64,000 bases of DNA from VRUE01 sp963844395 (GCA_963844395.1 CAWJNX010000001.1:744001-808000), one strand, 5' to 3'; shown: positions 7,625-18,691, counted from the stretch's first letter. Numbers and translations are program-made. Notes: generated by a model from the letters alone, not told the origin.

Positions 7625-10560
7625 TCACTCGGGGGTCTGTGCGCGCCCCATGCGGGTTGCTCTGCGGCGCTTTGCCTTCTTGCAGCCACTGGCCCGAACC
7701 AGCGGGCGGCGTCTCAGCTTCTTGCCGCTCTGAGCGGTGAGGTTGGCCAGGGCGCGGTTCTTTGAGCCGCAGAGGTTCCGCGAGTTGACGACGAGGCCCT
7801 TTTTGCCTCCCTGCATCCTGACCACGACCTCTGAGACGGCCGCGTCGGGGGCTGCCTCGACGGTGGCGCGCAGGCGCCCTTTGAAGGAGTCGATCCGGAT
7901 CGGCACTTCGACGTCGATGATCCCGCGCAGGACCAGGACGGCATCGGGCAGGTCGTTGTCGGAGGAGCGCAGGTAGACGGGGCCCGAGAGCTTTTCCTCC
8001 AGGAGCGGCGTGGTCGCGGTGACGTGCCCGTAGATCGAGCCCGCCGGGCAGCTGTTCGCGGCGAAGTCCTTGCGCGTGCAGATCGTGCGGAAGTTGGCGT
8101 TCTCGATGAAGGCGGAGCGTGGCAGGAGCAGCGAGAGGTCGCGCGCGTTGGCGTGGCCGGGCCGGGCGGCGTAGGTGGCCGTCAGCGCCGGGTGCGCTCC
8201 ACGGCGCGTCCCTCCCCTCAGCTTGAGGCCGAGCCGCGGGGCGAAGGGAAGCTTCAGGCAATCGGCGGCCTGGAAGCGAGCCGTGCGCTCGACGCCCATG
8301 TCGTCTGCCGGGATCGAAGAGGTCGGCGGCAGATCCGAAGACGGTCGCCCTGGTGGAGTCCTCCCGGCAGGAGCTGGGGTTGAAGATCCAGTCGGGGCGG
8401 TCTACCCGCACCCGCAGGTCCCTGACCGAGAGCGGGATGCCACGCAGGATGTGGGGGATCGGGTCCGAGCGCGAGCCGTCAGCCCTCACTTCGGCGGTCC
8501 GCGGGTCGAACCCCAAGGCGACGCGCACGAGGACCGTGCCGACGTCAAAGGGCCCCGCCACGCCGGGAGTGATCGAGACGACCGAGAGGGGGGCGCCGTT
8601 ATAGGGACCGGCGAGGTAAAGCGAGCCGGGCACGTAGGTGAGCTGGGCGCCGACGCCGGCGCCGGCCAGGGTGGTGCCGATCTTCGAGCTCGGCGGACAG
8701 GACGGGGAGGCCAGCTCTTCGGCGCCGCCGTGGGGCCCGGTGCGCGCGCGGGCGGCGGCGATCTGCGCCTCGGAGCATTTCCCGACCCCGACCAGGGAGG
8801 CGAGGACGCCGCGCGGCAGGGTGGCGGCAAACTTGGTCAGGTCCTGGTCGCCGTCGCGGCGGGTGAGCCGCATCAGGAAGGGCGAGTGGGTGAGCGCGCC
8901 GTTGGCCAGGGTGCCGGCCGAGAAGCCCGGCTCAAACGGCGGGGTCTCCCGCGCTAGGGACAGGGGCCACCGCCGACGCCCGAGTCGATCTCAAAGCTCG
9001 AGCTGGCCAGATAGGGGTGGGTGGGATCGCCGCTCGGGGTGAGCAGCGCCGTGGTGGTGTAGGTGCCGCAGCGGCTGGGGGTGATCAGGGGCGAGCGACC
9101 GCCTTCGCGCAGGCGCAGGCGCACGTCGGAGATCGGCAGCTTCGAGGGAGCGGGCTGATCGCCTCCTCGCCGAAGCTGGTGATGAGACGGCCGGTGGCCG
9201 GGTCGGGCTCCACCTCGCCGGCGAGGACGACCCAGATCCCCCGCTGCGGTTCCTTCAGCACCAGGTAGAGGACGATCAGCGAGCCGAGGGGTTCTCGTAG
9301 GGGGTGGCGACGAAGAGCGAGCCTTTGAAGACCTTTTCCTCGAGCAGCGGCGATTCGACTTCAAGCGCGCCGACCTTCGATTCGGCCGGGCAGCCGGCGC
9401 CGAACGTCGAGGCCGCCGTCTCGCGCTCGAGCTGCGCCTCGCTGCAGGTGGCGAGGCCTTCGGCCTGGGAGGGGTTGATCGTCACGCCCTCGGGCAGGGT
9501 CAGCCCGACTTTGCTCAGATCCGAGGCGGCCCTGCCCTGTCGGGTTGGTGAGGCCTTCGTCGGCGAACTCCATGCGGAACTCGAGGCCCGAGGGGCTGGC
9601 GGCGGAGCGGGCGCTCGGGGCCGGGCGGAAATGCGCGGCGAGAAGGCGAGACGCGCCGCAGCCGGTCATCCCTTGCGGGTTGCCGGCTTCGTCATGGGTG
9701 AGGGCCTGCCGAGTCCTCGCTGCCCAGCCAGGAGCGGGCGTAGTAGGTGGTGGGGAGAGGCCCGTCGCAGTTGCGTGGCATGGTGAGGAAGGGCGACTTC
9801 CTCGACGCTCGACCGGGCATTCGCCGCGCGATTCGCCGTTGGCCGTTTTGATGCAGCGACCGCGCAGGGGGTCGTGGGCGGGGTCGGCGGGGACCCCCCA
9901 GAGGGTGAAGATCGAGCCCATCACTTCGACCAGCTGGGGGGTGTTGGTCGGCCCGGCGACGATCAGGTTGGGCGAGTCTTCGCTCAGGTTGGCGTCGATC
10001 GTGACCGGGATGTTCGCCGCCCAAAAGCCGAACCTCGCCACCACGCCGGGGGAGGGCTCGAGGTTGTAGACGGGGGAGAAGAAGGTGGCTTTGCCCCCTT
10101 CCCGGAGGCGAGCTGGACTGCCACGAACCCGACCGCCGCGCTGTCGGGGCAGTCGGGGATGATGCTCCATCGCGCGGGGGATTTGGTGAGGAAGTCCACA
10201 GTCGAGCAGGCGGGCACCGCCGTCGGGGCGCCGGCGAAGCCCGGCATCTGGGTAAAGAGGGCGTCGCGGATCGCCTCGAAGGGCAGTTCCCCGCCGCTTC
10301 GGGTTTGCCTCGCCGTTGACCCTGAAGGAGGTCGTCATCTCGAAGGGATGCTCCCCGGCCTGGGTGAGGATCTCGCCTTTGGCAGCGCTGGCCTGGGTGA
10401 GGTCCTCGCCTTTCGCCGGTGAAGAGGACGTCGAAGTCGTGCAGGCCAAAGCATTTGGGCGGGCATTCGAGTTGGGCGCCCTGGGCCGGAGCGGCGCCGA
10501 GGAGGCACAGAGGCACAAGGCGAGGCCGAGCATCACAAGGCGCTGGGAGCCGTGCTTCAT
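7625..10560 (-). pseudogene. Three-module secreted protein, cassette A copy, multiply frameshifted
   Basis: The coding signal hops between minus frames along the whole length (10560 to about 10400, then pieces covering 9361-9500, 8954-9364, 8486-8873 and 7625-8299). Together they rebuild a protein parallel to the one at 43863-46735: signal peptide, then FDVLFTGE-like start, PRNCDGPLPTTYYAR, SLYLAGPYNGAPLSVVSITPGVAGPFDVGTV, SDPIPHILRGIPLSVRDLRV, a PLLEEKLSGPVYLRS module, and a basic tail. Its ATG overlaps the stop of the NHL gene (ATGA at 10560-10557). It lies in a gene set orthologous to cassette B, where only one frameshift is seen. The breaks may be genuine decay or consensus errors. Function unknown; exported. 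Confidence 0.6.
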
Positions 10561-13500
10561 CGCGCCGCCCTCCGGCGCTTGGTTCGGTGCTTGCCTTCTT
10601 GGCCACGCAGCGCGACTTGCCTTTGCGCTTCACCCTGCGCTTGCCTTTCCCACAGCGGCGTTTGGCCGGCTTTGCCGCTGCCCTTCGGGGCGCCACGTAG
10701 TCCGAGCTGGCCGGGGTCTGTTCTTCGGGAGCCGGGATCTGGGCGTGGCAGGCGTCGCCTTCGCACGGCGGCGTGGGCGGCGGGGGGATCGGCAGGCCGC
10801 CGTCGAGGCGGGCGTCATAGATGTCAAAGCCGCCGAAGTCCTGGGGCAAAAGGCTCGCCCCGGTGGCAAAGAAGACGTCGTTGGCGCTCGGGCTCGCTTC
10901 GACGAAGCGCGAGTCCTGCGGGCTCTGGCCGGAGGAGATCAGCTCAACGCAGCCCCCCGAGGCCGCCGAGAAGCCCGCGGTCAGCCTCCTCGCAACCTCC
11001 AGCGCCGGGCTCCTCCCATTGGTAGACGTCGATCTGCCCGTTGGTGTCGCTCGCGCTCAGCGCGTCGGCGCTGTCGAAGTAAAGGCGGGAGCCGTCATCG
11101 GAGAGGACGCGGGCGGCGTGCAGGGCCGGTCTGCCAGAAGGGGATCCGTGAGCGGCCGGCCGGACGCGCGCCGCTCGGGTTGCAGCTGACGCAGAGGAGC
11201 TCGTCTGCCGCCGCGTCATAGCGGTAGACCTGCTGCGGTCGCCGCGCCGCTTTGGGCATCCTCGTTGTCATAGCCGGTCAGCGGCGCCACCGAGACGAAG
11301 GCCGCATGGGCGCCGTCGGGGGCTGACCTGCGCGGTGTGGCTGAGATACGCGACGTTCGACACAGCTGGCGTCAGGTCGGCATTTGCCAGCGTCGCGATG
11401 AACTCGGTCCCCCCGCCCGCTTCGCGCAGGTAGAGGTTGGCTTTGCCGGCCTCGGCTTTGTCGCCGACGCTGTTCGCCTCTTCGCTCAGGACTTTGCTCG
11501 AGGCGAAGTAGACGCGGGCTGCGTCCTCGCTGATCCCCATCACCCGACGGACGCCTTCGGCGATCGGCTCGGTCTCTTCGCGTCGACGTCGAATTCGTAG
11601 AGGTCTGAGCTGCCCGGCTCGGCCTCGGTGCTGAAGATCGCCGTCGAGCCGTCTGCCGCCGCCCCCCAGAACCAGGATTTGCTCGGTCCCCGATTCTTCT
11701 TCTCCGCCTCCGATACCGCCACCGTCTGCGATGCCGCCGATCCGCACGTAGATCTTGCCTTCCCCGGTAGCCGGGCGCCGACCAGAAGATCCGCTCCCCG
11801 TCGCTTGAGATCCTCCCGATCTGGGCTCCGGGGCTCATTGGGCGTCGCCGAGCCCGCCGTGCACGAGCCGCTCGACGGCGCCCCGCCGGGCAGGACGCAG
11901 ACGAAGCGCAGCCCCGCTACCCGCGCGCTCTCATAGAGCTGGCGCTGACCTTCGCTGCCCTCTGGCAGAAGTTTGTCGTTGGCAACGAAGATCGGGTGCT
12001 CGCCGTCGGCCGAAACGTCCAGCAGTTCCATGTGGAAGTCCGCGCCCAGTGGGAGGCTCGCCGGCGCTGCCAGCGGCGCCAGCGCCTCGTAGCCCGCTCT
12101 GCCTTCTTTGCCGCAGAGCTCATCCGTGCGCCGTAGAGGTTGGAGTAGCCGGCGAGCGCAGCCCGGCGGCGCCGGCGGCGGAAACTCGGCGAAGGTGGTG
12201 ATCCAGGTGTGGCAGAGATCGGCCGAGAAGGCTTTGAATTCGGTGTCGAATTGCTGGATCGGGGGATATATCGCCCGTCCCCGCGGCTGAGTTGATCGAG
12301 TGCGTCTGCCAGCCCTCCCCCTCGTCGTACTCCCCGTCTGCGTCGGGAATGCGCTGGGCGATGTACTGGGAGGTGAAGGGAGCCGAGGCGGCGCCGCCGA
12401 AGGAGCGGAAGGAGCCGAAGGCGAGCTTCTCGCCCGAGTCGGAGCTCTGCTCGAGCACCGCCGGCGCGGCCTGGTTGGTTTCGCCGCACGCTGATGTCGC
12501 CGCCTTCTTTGTCGGGCGGGGAGACCATCTCGTAGGCCCGGCAGTCGGGCAGGAAGGCCGCCGGGCCGGTCCGCGAGGCCTCGTTGGAGCAGGGGGTGAA
12601 CCCGGCGTCTCGAAGGTGCGCAGCTCCTCGGCATCGGACCTTTGATCGGCTCGATCAGCGGGTTGTTGGCGACGAGCCGGTAGTGGTAGACGGTGCCAGG
12701 AGTCGAGCGGGTAGATCGCGACCTGGCGGGTTACGAACCCTTCCCCTGCGCCGAAGTCGAGCGGCGCCTGGCTGCGTCGATATCGGGGGCTTTGGTCGCG
12801 GCGGCGAAGCCATCGCCGCCTTCGCCTCATGTCTTTGTGGAAGGCGGCGTCATCGACGTATTCGAACTAGCCGCTCGCCGGGATGCCGGTCGGGTTGACT
12901 TCTCCGTTCAGCCTCGCCATGTCGGTTCCCACCCGCGTCGCGTAGGCCTCGCCCAGTTCGGGCGTTTGTATGGTCGCGAAGGCTGGGCCTTCGACCGGCC
13001 TTCGCCTTCTCCGGTTGGGTTGTCGGCGTTGGTCGCCACCACCCGCCAGCGGTAGGTCGTCTGCGGGAGCAGGCATTTGCTGCCGGGTTCGGCCGGCTTC
13101 TGTTGCCGGGTTAGGGCAGCCGACCTCCGCTTCGAAGGAGTGCAGACTGAACTCTTTGCCCGCTCCGGGCACGATGGTTTGGGCGCCGTGCGTTTGCTCG
13201 GCGCCTTCGAAGCTTCGCCCTGTTCTTCGTACTCCTCCTCGGTCAGGTACTCGAAGCGCACTTCGGTCGCTTTGCCCTCCGGGTTGACTTCGGCCACCAG
13301 GGTCCGCCCTGACCGAGCCGATGTCCCTCGCTTCCAGGCTGGGCGGCGCCGGCAGCGGCCCGGGGTCGGGCATGGTCGGGCCCGAGAACTCCAGGCGCTT
13401 GGCCAGGAAGCCTTCCTGGCGCACCGTGGCGAAGATACCGCCTTCGCCGCCGCTGCGGGGAGCGAGGCCTTCGGGCCTGCCGGACGGGAGCTTGCCGTAG

Positions 13501-14444
13501 GCGAAGCGCCGCAGGATCGCCCCGCTCGCCTGATCGAAGGCGGTCACAATCCGGAAGGAGCCGACCGCTTTGTCTCGGACCTCGCTCTGCGCGGCAAAGG
13601 GATTGCCGGCCTCGTCAACCGCCACCTGATTGTTTTCTACCTCGTCGCTGCCTTCGGCGAGCAGAAGCAGCGTGCAGCTCGGGCCGTACTTGCGGATGCC
13701 GCGGTTGTCCCCTTCGTTTGCTACCCAGAAGTTGCCGGCGGGGTTGACTGCGAGCGATCTCGCCGTCCCCCCTTCGATCAGCAGGCACTGCGGCGCAATC
13801 GGTTCGCCGGAGGCTTTGAAGCGCTGCAGCCGGTGTTTGCCGGCGACGTTGTCTAGAGCGTGCAGGACGCCTTCGGGCCCGACGCCGATCGAGACTAGCC
13901 CCGAGAACTGGCCTTCGCCCGAACCCGAGCTGCCTACCGAACGCACGAAGCTCACCGGCAGGCTGGTCGGGTCGAAGAGCTGCACGCGCGCATTGCCCGC
14001 CTCGGCCACGTAGACGAACTGGTGGTTGGGGCTCGCTGGGTCGTTGTTGACCGCCACCTTGCCCGGCAGGCTCAGCTGCCCGGGGCCCGAGCCGGCGATC
14101 CCTTTCTGGCAGCCGCTCGCCACAGTGCAGGTCTGCAGTTCCGCCGCCCCCGTATCGACGCCCCAGCCGAAGGCGAACAGGAACCCGCCGTCTTCGGCGA
14201 AGGCGTTCACGCGGTTGTTCTCGCCGTCGGCGAGGTAGACGGTGCCGGTTTCGTGGTCGATCGCCAGGCCGCGCTGCGTGTTGAATTCGAATTGGGGCGG
14301 AGGAGCGCACTGCCCCGCGCCTTCCCCCGGCGGGCAGAATTCGGTGTCAGCGCCCGCCGCCGACGCCCAGCACAGGCAGGCCAGCGCCGCCAGCACAAGG
14401 GCCGTACCCGCAGCGCCCCATCGCCTCGAGAACCCCGTTCCCAT
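10557..14444 (-). pseudogene. NHL-propeller secreted protein, cassette A copy, multiply frameshifted
   Basis: The start is clear: ATG 14444 with GAGAGGGAA upstream and a signal peptide ending near ASAAGA. About 370 residues are then open in one frame and form NHL repeats (GLAIDHETGTVYLADGENNRV, KVAVNNDPASPNHQFVYVAE, SIGVGPEGVLHALDN). From about 13310 downward the frame changes repeatedly, but matches to the intact 1244-residue homologue at 46732-50466 continue: an FN3-like segment (VRFEYLTEEEYEEQG), TolB-like propeller pieces (LYFDSADALSASDTNGQIDVYQWE) and a Lys/Arg-rich tail (KGKRRVKRKGKSRC). There is an in-frame TAG at 12869-12867. I count ten or more frame changes. Decay or assembly error cannot be told apart from the sequence. 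Confidence 0.6.
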
Positions 14445-14540
14445 TTCCCTCTCTCGTCTCCCTGTCTTCCGGCATCGGACGGACCCAGCCGTACGACTCT
14501 CAGGCCACGCTAGGGAACCTGTGCATATTTGTCAAGGAAA

Positions 14541-14572
14541 GGCGAAGGCCTGGATCGCTCCCGGCCCTCGCC
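14541..14572 (-). terminator. Second, imperfect copy of the 6562-6593 terminator
   Basis: GGCGAAGGCCTGGA / TCCCGGCCCTCGCC with a 4-nt loop has two mismatches relative to the perfect copy at 6562. Flanking sequence on the high-coordinate side is also near-identical to that at 6594-6700, so hairpin and gene tail were duplicated as one unit. Confidence 0.6.
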
Positions 14573-14620
14573 GTTCTTGCTTTCGGTTCACTCACTCCGA
14601 GCGACCCGAAGCTAGAGTCC

Positions 14621-15297
14621 TTATGTCGTCTGGACCCCGATGTTGATTTTCGAGCCCTCGCTCGCCGGTGTAATTACGCCAGCTTGGTTTTTGTCTTCGT
14701 AACCTGTGATGTTCACCGTGCAGTTGTAGGTGGATTCATTGGTGTGCGACGGGATGCCGCCGAAGGCGCAGGCCAACGCCGGTGTGCAGCTCGCTGTGAC
14801 CCCTGTCGCTGTCGCGGTGACTTTAACCCCGGTTTTGCTGCTCCCTGCGTGGTTGGCGATGTTTTCGTAGGTGACGCCGCCAACTGTCGGTGTCTGCGGC
14901 GGGATATGGAGCGCTACGCCGAGGCTCGATGTGATTGTGATTTCTTTTTCCGGCGGGCAAGTGATCCAGACCACCGCGTCGAGTGCAGTGGGATCTTTCT
15001 GGGTCGTGGTGCCGGTGAGGATGTAGTGGCAGCCGTTCATGTCGATCGTCACGTTGCCGGCCGACGAGGTGCAGTGGGTGGTATGGAGCGTTATGCCTTT
15101 GTCCCGGTGTAGGCGACGTTGACTGTCGCTTGTGTGTCGTCGTTTTTGATTGTCGCGGCGAATTTCGATGTTGTGCATTCGAATTTGCTACCGGCTGACA
15201 CGAACACGTGGTCGTGGCTGACCCCTGTCAACAGCGCCGTTTTCTTTTTTCCGCCGTGAAGTGGTCGTTCGTTGCCGAGGCCGCCGAAGCGCTCAGC
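14621..15297 (-). pseudogene. N-truncated, frameshifted copy of the small secreted protein
   Basis: The last 170 codons align closely with the gene at 6642-7379 (VTIDMNGCHYIL, ASCTPALACAFGG, GYEDKNQAGVITP and an identical C-terminus). Compared with that copy, one T is missing from a T-run near 15095-15100, which throws the frame. A second length difference occurs in the T-run near 15240-15252. Similarity stops near 15297, before any signal peptide. Without export signal or start codon it is a dead gene. One reading is that a duplication imported only part of the gene. Confidence 0.75.
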
Positions 15298-15352
15298 TGA
15301 GGCTGCGGATTGGAGGCATGCAGGGAAGCGAGGGCGGGGTCGCCTGCAACCA

Positions 15353-15390
15353 GCGGGCCAGCTCCGGCTGTGAAGCCGGAGCTGGCCCGC
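15353..15390 (-). terminator. 17-bp hairpin after the collagen-like gene
   Basis: Perfect arms GCGGGCCAGCTCCGGCT / AGCCGGAGCTGGCCCGC with loop GTGA lie about 40 nt past the stop of the 15429-16223 gene. There is no T-run on the minus side. Its strength and position make it a terminator of the U-poor type, comparable with those after the other collagen-like genes. Confidence 0.65.
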
Positions 15391-15428
15391 ATATCGCTCA
15401 ATGGCTTCTTTGAGCCACCTGGTTCTCG

Positions 15429-16223
15429 CTAGCCGGTGACGGCAAACGTGCCCCAGACTTCCTGTTTCGAGGAAGCGAGAAAGGCGAGGATAGATCCGCT
15501 GGTTGAGATCCCCGAGGTCCCGAACAATCCACCTCCAGCACCCGATTTCCCGGGGAAGGCGAGAATTACGCCAGTCGCTTCGCCGATGAACACGCAGAGG
15601 AAACCTGAATCCGCCTCTGGGTTTTCGGCACTGGCGGCAGCTCCTTCGCCATCGTCGCACTGCTCTGGTGCCGCTGCTTCCTTTTGAACGAGGACGAAGC
15701 TACCCGCCGTCCGCGCGGCCGCCAGAGGAATCGGGAATGAGATCTGTCCCTTACCGAAGAATTCACCGGGCGCAAGTTCAGCGGTGGTCGCATACCACGA
15801 CCCGGTCTCGGTAGCGTTCACCGGTAGGAAACCGTCGGGAACCCAAGGACTGCCAGCAGGCCCAGCCTCGCCCGCAGGGCCAGCCGGTCCCGTCGCTCCT
15901 TGCGGCCCGGCCGGTCCGGCCGATCCCGCCCCTCCTTGCGGCCCGGTCGGTCCCGTAGGTCCGGGATCCCCTGCGGGGCCGGCATCGCCCTGATCCCCCT
16001 TGGCCCCAGCGGGGCCCTGCGGCCCGGCGGGCCCTTGCGGGCCAGCTGGGCCCTGCGGTCCCGGTTTGCCGGCGAATTTCTTGGCGATTTTCTTGACTTC
16101 TTTTTTCTCCTTGCTCGAGAGAATGTCGGTGGCAGCGTAGGCGCCGCCGATCATGGCGAAGACGAGAGCAATGACGGCAATTACTCCGGGTACGCCGAAT
16201 CGCCTGCTCAGGACCGAGAACAT
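15429..16223 (-). CDS. Collagen-like protein with N-terminal membrane segment, cassette A
   Basis: 264 residues, ATG start. Layout: a basic start MFSVLSRRFG, one hydrophobic helix (residues 12-31), a Lys-rich stalk SSKEKKEVKKIAKKFAGK, a Gly-X-Y tract (about residues 53-122, 23 triplets), then a globular head with two Cys (PEQCDDG, SGFLCVF). It shares the start, the EKKEVKK stalk and the head with the collagen-like protein at 50550-51377, so the two are paralogues. The N-terminal helix could be an uncleaved anchor or a signal peptide. A trimeric surface stalk is inferred. It is the first gene of cassette A in transcription order. Confidence 0.85.
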   Translation of the reverse strand: MFSVLSRRFGVPGVIAVIALVFAMIGGAYAATDILSSKEKKEVKKIAKKFAGKPGPQGPAGPQGPAGPQGPAGAKGDQGDAGPAGDPGPTGPTGPQGGAGSAGPAGPQGATGPAGPAGEAGPAGSPWVPDGFLPVNATETGSWYATTAELAPGEFFGKGQISFPIPLAAARTAGSFVLVQKEAAAPEQCDDGEGAAASAENPEADSGFLCVFIGEATGVILAFPGKSGAGGGLFGTSGISTSGSILAFLASSKQEVWGTFAVTG

Positions 16224-16309
16224 CTATTCCCCCCCATGTTGAGTTTCTAAATTCGAACCTAACTGGAACTACTTAGGAACGGGATCATATCGCTTTAGGG
16301 GGCATAAGG

Positions 16310-16798
16310 CTAATTTGGAATCACTTGTACGACCGGGCACTCGGTGACGCCGAACCGCGTACCCGCTAGTTCGATCGCTTCATATGGAGGGGTCGCATTG
16401 GTCGCCGCGGCTTTCGGGTTCGCCCTGATCTTCGCGATCGCTCGCTGGTATGCGGCAAGGAACACCTCCGCCTCCTTCCGCCCTTCCTCCGGGACGCCAA
16501 GCGCGCGAATCTCCCGCATCTGCTCTTCGAGACCCGGGATCAACGCCTGCTTGACCACGACGACCTGGGTCGCGACGAAGTCGTAGTCGGGCTTGGACGA
16601 CTCCCTTTGCGTGATGGAAGCGAATTTGGCGGCGATCGTTCCGCTGCTCCGTTCGCAGACCAGGTTGGCCTGTCTGACAAACGCCGCCTTGTCGATCTGC
16701 TCGGCGCCGGCGGGGTCGTCGCCGTCTCCACAGCCCACGAACAGGCCCGTGGTGACCGAGACGATCAGCGAGATGGCAATTATCGTTCGCAAAGTCAT
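16310..16798 (-). CDS. Small secreted lipoprotein, family copy 3
   Basis: 162 residues. The signal sequence ends at lipobox LFVGC. The mature chain has IDKAAFVRQANLVC, LGVPEEGRKEA in the middle and TRFGVTEC near the end, the same three landmarks as the copies at 701-1231 and 2446-2907. It is transcribed divergently from the anchored protein at 16854. No enzymatic motif is seen; function unknown. Confidence 0.75.
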   Translation of the reverse strand: MTLRTIIAISLIVSVTTGLFVGCGDGDDPAGAEQIDKAAFVRQANLVCERSSGTIAAKFASITQRESSKPDYDFVATQVVVVKQALIPGLEEQMREIRALGVPEEGRKEAEVFLAAYQRAIAKIRANPKAAATNATPPYEAIELAGTRFGVTECPVVQVIPN

Positions 16799-16853
16799 TT
16801 TCTTTTTTTATTCAGCTTCTCCCGCTCAAAAAGATACCCTACGGCCGAGGACC

Positions 16854-17627
16854 ATGTTTCTCCGAGCCTTCATCGCGATGCTGGTTCTGCTCATCGGGGG
16901 CGCGCTCGTCTGGGCGGTCACGACCGGCTCCGATGGTCGCGGGCCGCAGCGCGCCACATCGCCGGAGGAGAGGAAGGCTGTGCGAACCGAGAGGCGGCTT
17001 GCCGCTGCCCCCGCCGACCGGTCGCTGCTCCGCGCGACGATGAGCAGCTGGCTGGCGGCCGGCGCGGACCGGCTCAGCGAGATCGACACCAGGCGCCAGC
17101 CGATCCCGGAGGCGGTCGTGGAAGACTATGAAGCCGGTCTGCGCGCCTGGGATCGCTTGCTGCGACAAACTCGCGGAGAAGTTGACGCCGACGTGGCCGC
17201 GTCGGCGGCCACGGCGTTCTTCGAACTCGTCGAAATCGGCTCGTCGGATCCAGCTGTGGCCACAGCGCACGCGGCCGGCGCCGTGCGAGCGCAGAAGATC
17301 GTCTGCAAGCGCAACCCCAACGCCCTCACGCTCAGCAACCTCGCTTCCTACCACTACTTCAACGGCGAATTCGCCGCAGGCGACCGTACGACCGAGCGCA
17401 CGCTCCGCCACACCCAGGGCTTGCGATCCGTCCGGGGCTCGACGCGGTATGTGTACTGGAAGGTGCTGGAGGGGTATCGCGAACGGGGACAGAAGTTCGT
17501 CGCCAGAGTGACGACGGGACTGCGAACGCTGCGGGAAACCGGCGAGGAGGAACTGCCGGAGCCGATCAAAGGGTACGGCGCGCCAGCGGGCATCAACGGC
17601 TACGAACCGGGGGCCGGACCGACTTAA
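16854..17627 (+). CDS. Membrane-anchored or exported protein of unknown function
   Basis: 257 residues from ATG 16854, chosen because it begins the hydrophobic segment MFLRAFIAMLVLLIGG and has GAGG 5 nt upstream; the longer frame reads back through an unrelated region. TACCCT at 16835-16840 is a possible -10 box. After the single N-terminal helix the chain is charged and helical, with an NPNALTLSNLASYHYFNGEFAAGDRTTERTL-like stretch that looks like tetratricopeptide-type helices. It contains one Cys. No family is recognised. Confidence 0.65.
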   Translation: MFLRAFIAMLVLLIGGALVWAVTTGSDGRGPQRATSPEERKAVRTERRLAAAPADRSLLRATMSSWLAAGADRLSEIDTRRQPIPEAVVEDYEAGLRAWDRLLRQTRGEVDADVAASAATAFFELVEIGSSDPAVATAHAAGAVRAQKIVCKRNPNALTLSNLASYHYFNGEFAAGDRTTERTLRHTQGLRSVRGSTRYVYWKVLEGYRERGQKFVARVTTGLRTLRETGEEELPEPIKGYGAPAGINGYEPGAGPT

Positions 17628-17783
17628 CCCGCTCTTCCTCCGGCGGGATGATGTAGGCGACTTCCACCGGAGCTCCCCCATCAAATGGCGTTCATACACG
17701 CGCTGTATTTAGCCACTAAGTGGTTGATTTCAGCCAGCATGAACAGGCGGCCAGCGGGCGAGCGGCATCGAGCAGCTCGCCGG

Positions 17784-18542
17784 CTAGATCCGCGCCTCGA
17801 CGTAGAGCTCCTTCTGGGTGTCGGTCGGGACGCACGGCACGCCGTGTTCGTCAAAGACGTCGGCGAGGCGCAGTCCGACGACCTCGAAGATCTTGGCCAG
17901 CTCCTCCACGGTGTAGAGGCGCCGCTGAAAGGGCACCGGCTCCGCCTCTTCGGCGATCTCGCATGTGATGATCGAGGTCCTGGTGCCGTCGATGCGGCGG
18001 ATTGGCGCGTTCCAGTGCTGCTCGATCAGCTCCACGGCCTCTTCGCCCGATATCCAGGTCCTCTCCGGCAGGTGCGCTTCGGCGTGCAGGACGTTTGGCA
18101 TCTGCATTAACAATCGGCCACCCGGGCGCAGCGCCCGCGCCGCGGCCCCGAACGCGCGCAGGTTCTCCTCGTCGAAGTCGAAGTGTTCGAAGGCGCCGCC
18201 GCCGAGGCTCAGCACGAGGTCGAACTCGCGATCGAAGTCGAGGTAGCGAGGATCCTCTTCGACGAAATAGGGCCAGAGGTCCTGCAGATCCGCTTCGCCG
18301 CCCGCCACCGACAGCAGGTCTTCGCGGATGTCAACGCCAACGACGTCGAAGCCTCTGCGGCTCAGCTCCAGGGTCCGCTGCCCGGTGGCGCAGGCGAGGT
18401 CGAGGATGCGCTCGTGCCCGTCGGGCTCCAGCATCGACAGCGCAAGCGCCGCCTTCTCCTCGCCCCCCTCCTCCCAGTACAGCGATTGGAAGTTGGGTGA
18501 GAAGCTGGTGCGATACCAGTCAACTGGAATGCCCATGCCCAT
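17784..18542 (-). CDS. Class I SAM-dependent methyltransferase
   Basis: 252 residues. The SAM-binding motif I is ILDLACATGQ (residues 46-55), followed by GFDVVGVDI (motif II acidic residue), DLVLSLGGGAFEHF and LRPGGRLLMQMPN (post-II and III). The C-terminal third carries the cap region found alone at 3037-3328. The closest relative in the window is the neighbour at 18692-19459, with which it shares about half its landmarks (PNVLHAE-HLP, W-x-GEA). Substrate unknown; the Rossmann core suggests a small-molecule methyltransferase. DNA at 17745-18078 is a near-exact direct repeat of 2996-3328. Confidence 0.8.
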   Translation of the reverse strand: MGMGIPVDWYRTSFSPNFQSLYWEEGGEEKAALALSMLEPDGHERILDLACATGQRTLELSRRGFDVVGVDIREDLLSVAGGEADLQDLWPYFVEEDPRYLDFDREFDLVLSLGGGAFEHFDFDEENLRAFGAAARALRPGGRLLMQMPNVLHAEAHLPERTWISGEEAVELIEQHWNAPIRRIDGTRTSIITCEIAEEAEPVPFQRRLYTVEELAKIFEVVGLRLADVFDEHGVPCVPTDTQKELYVEARI

Positions 18543-18691
18543 CGCTCAATACGAACTTAATACTTCGACGGCAATAATGCAAGACTCGGCACGTACCGAG
18601 GGGGGCCTGCGGGATGAGCCAGGCACGGCAGGCTCGACGCGACTATTCCGCTCGTTCGGCTCGCCGCCCCCGCCCGCGGTTAGCGGACCTT

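Noticed and set aside
12120..13297. Several medium frames on both strands in the cassette A NHL region
   Set aside because: They are pieces of one frameshifted gene or its antisense and not separate proteins.
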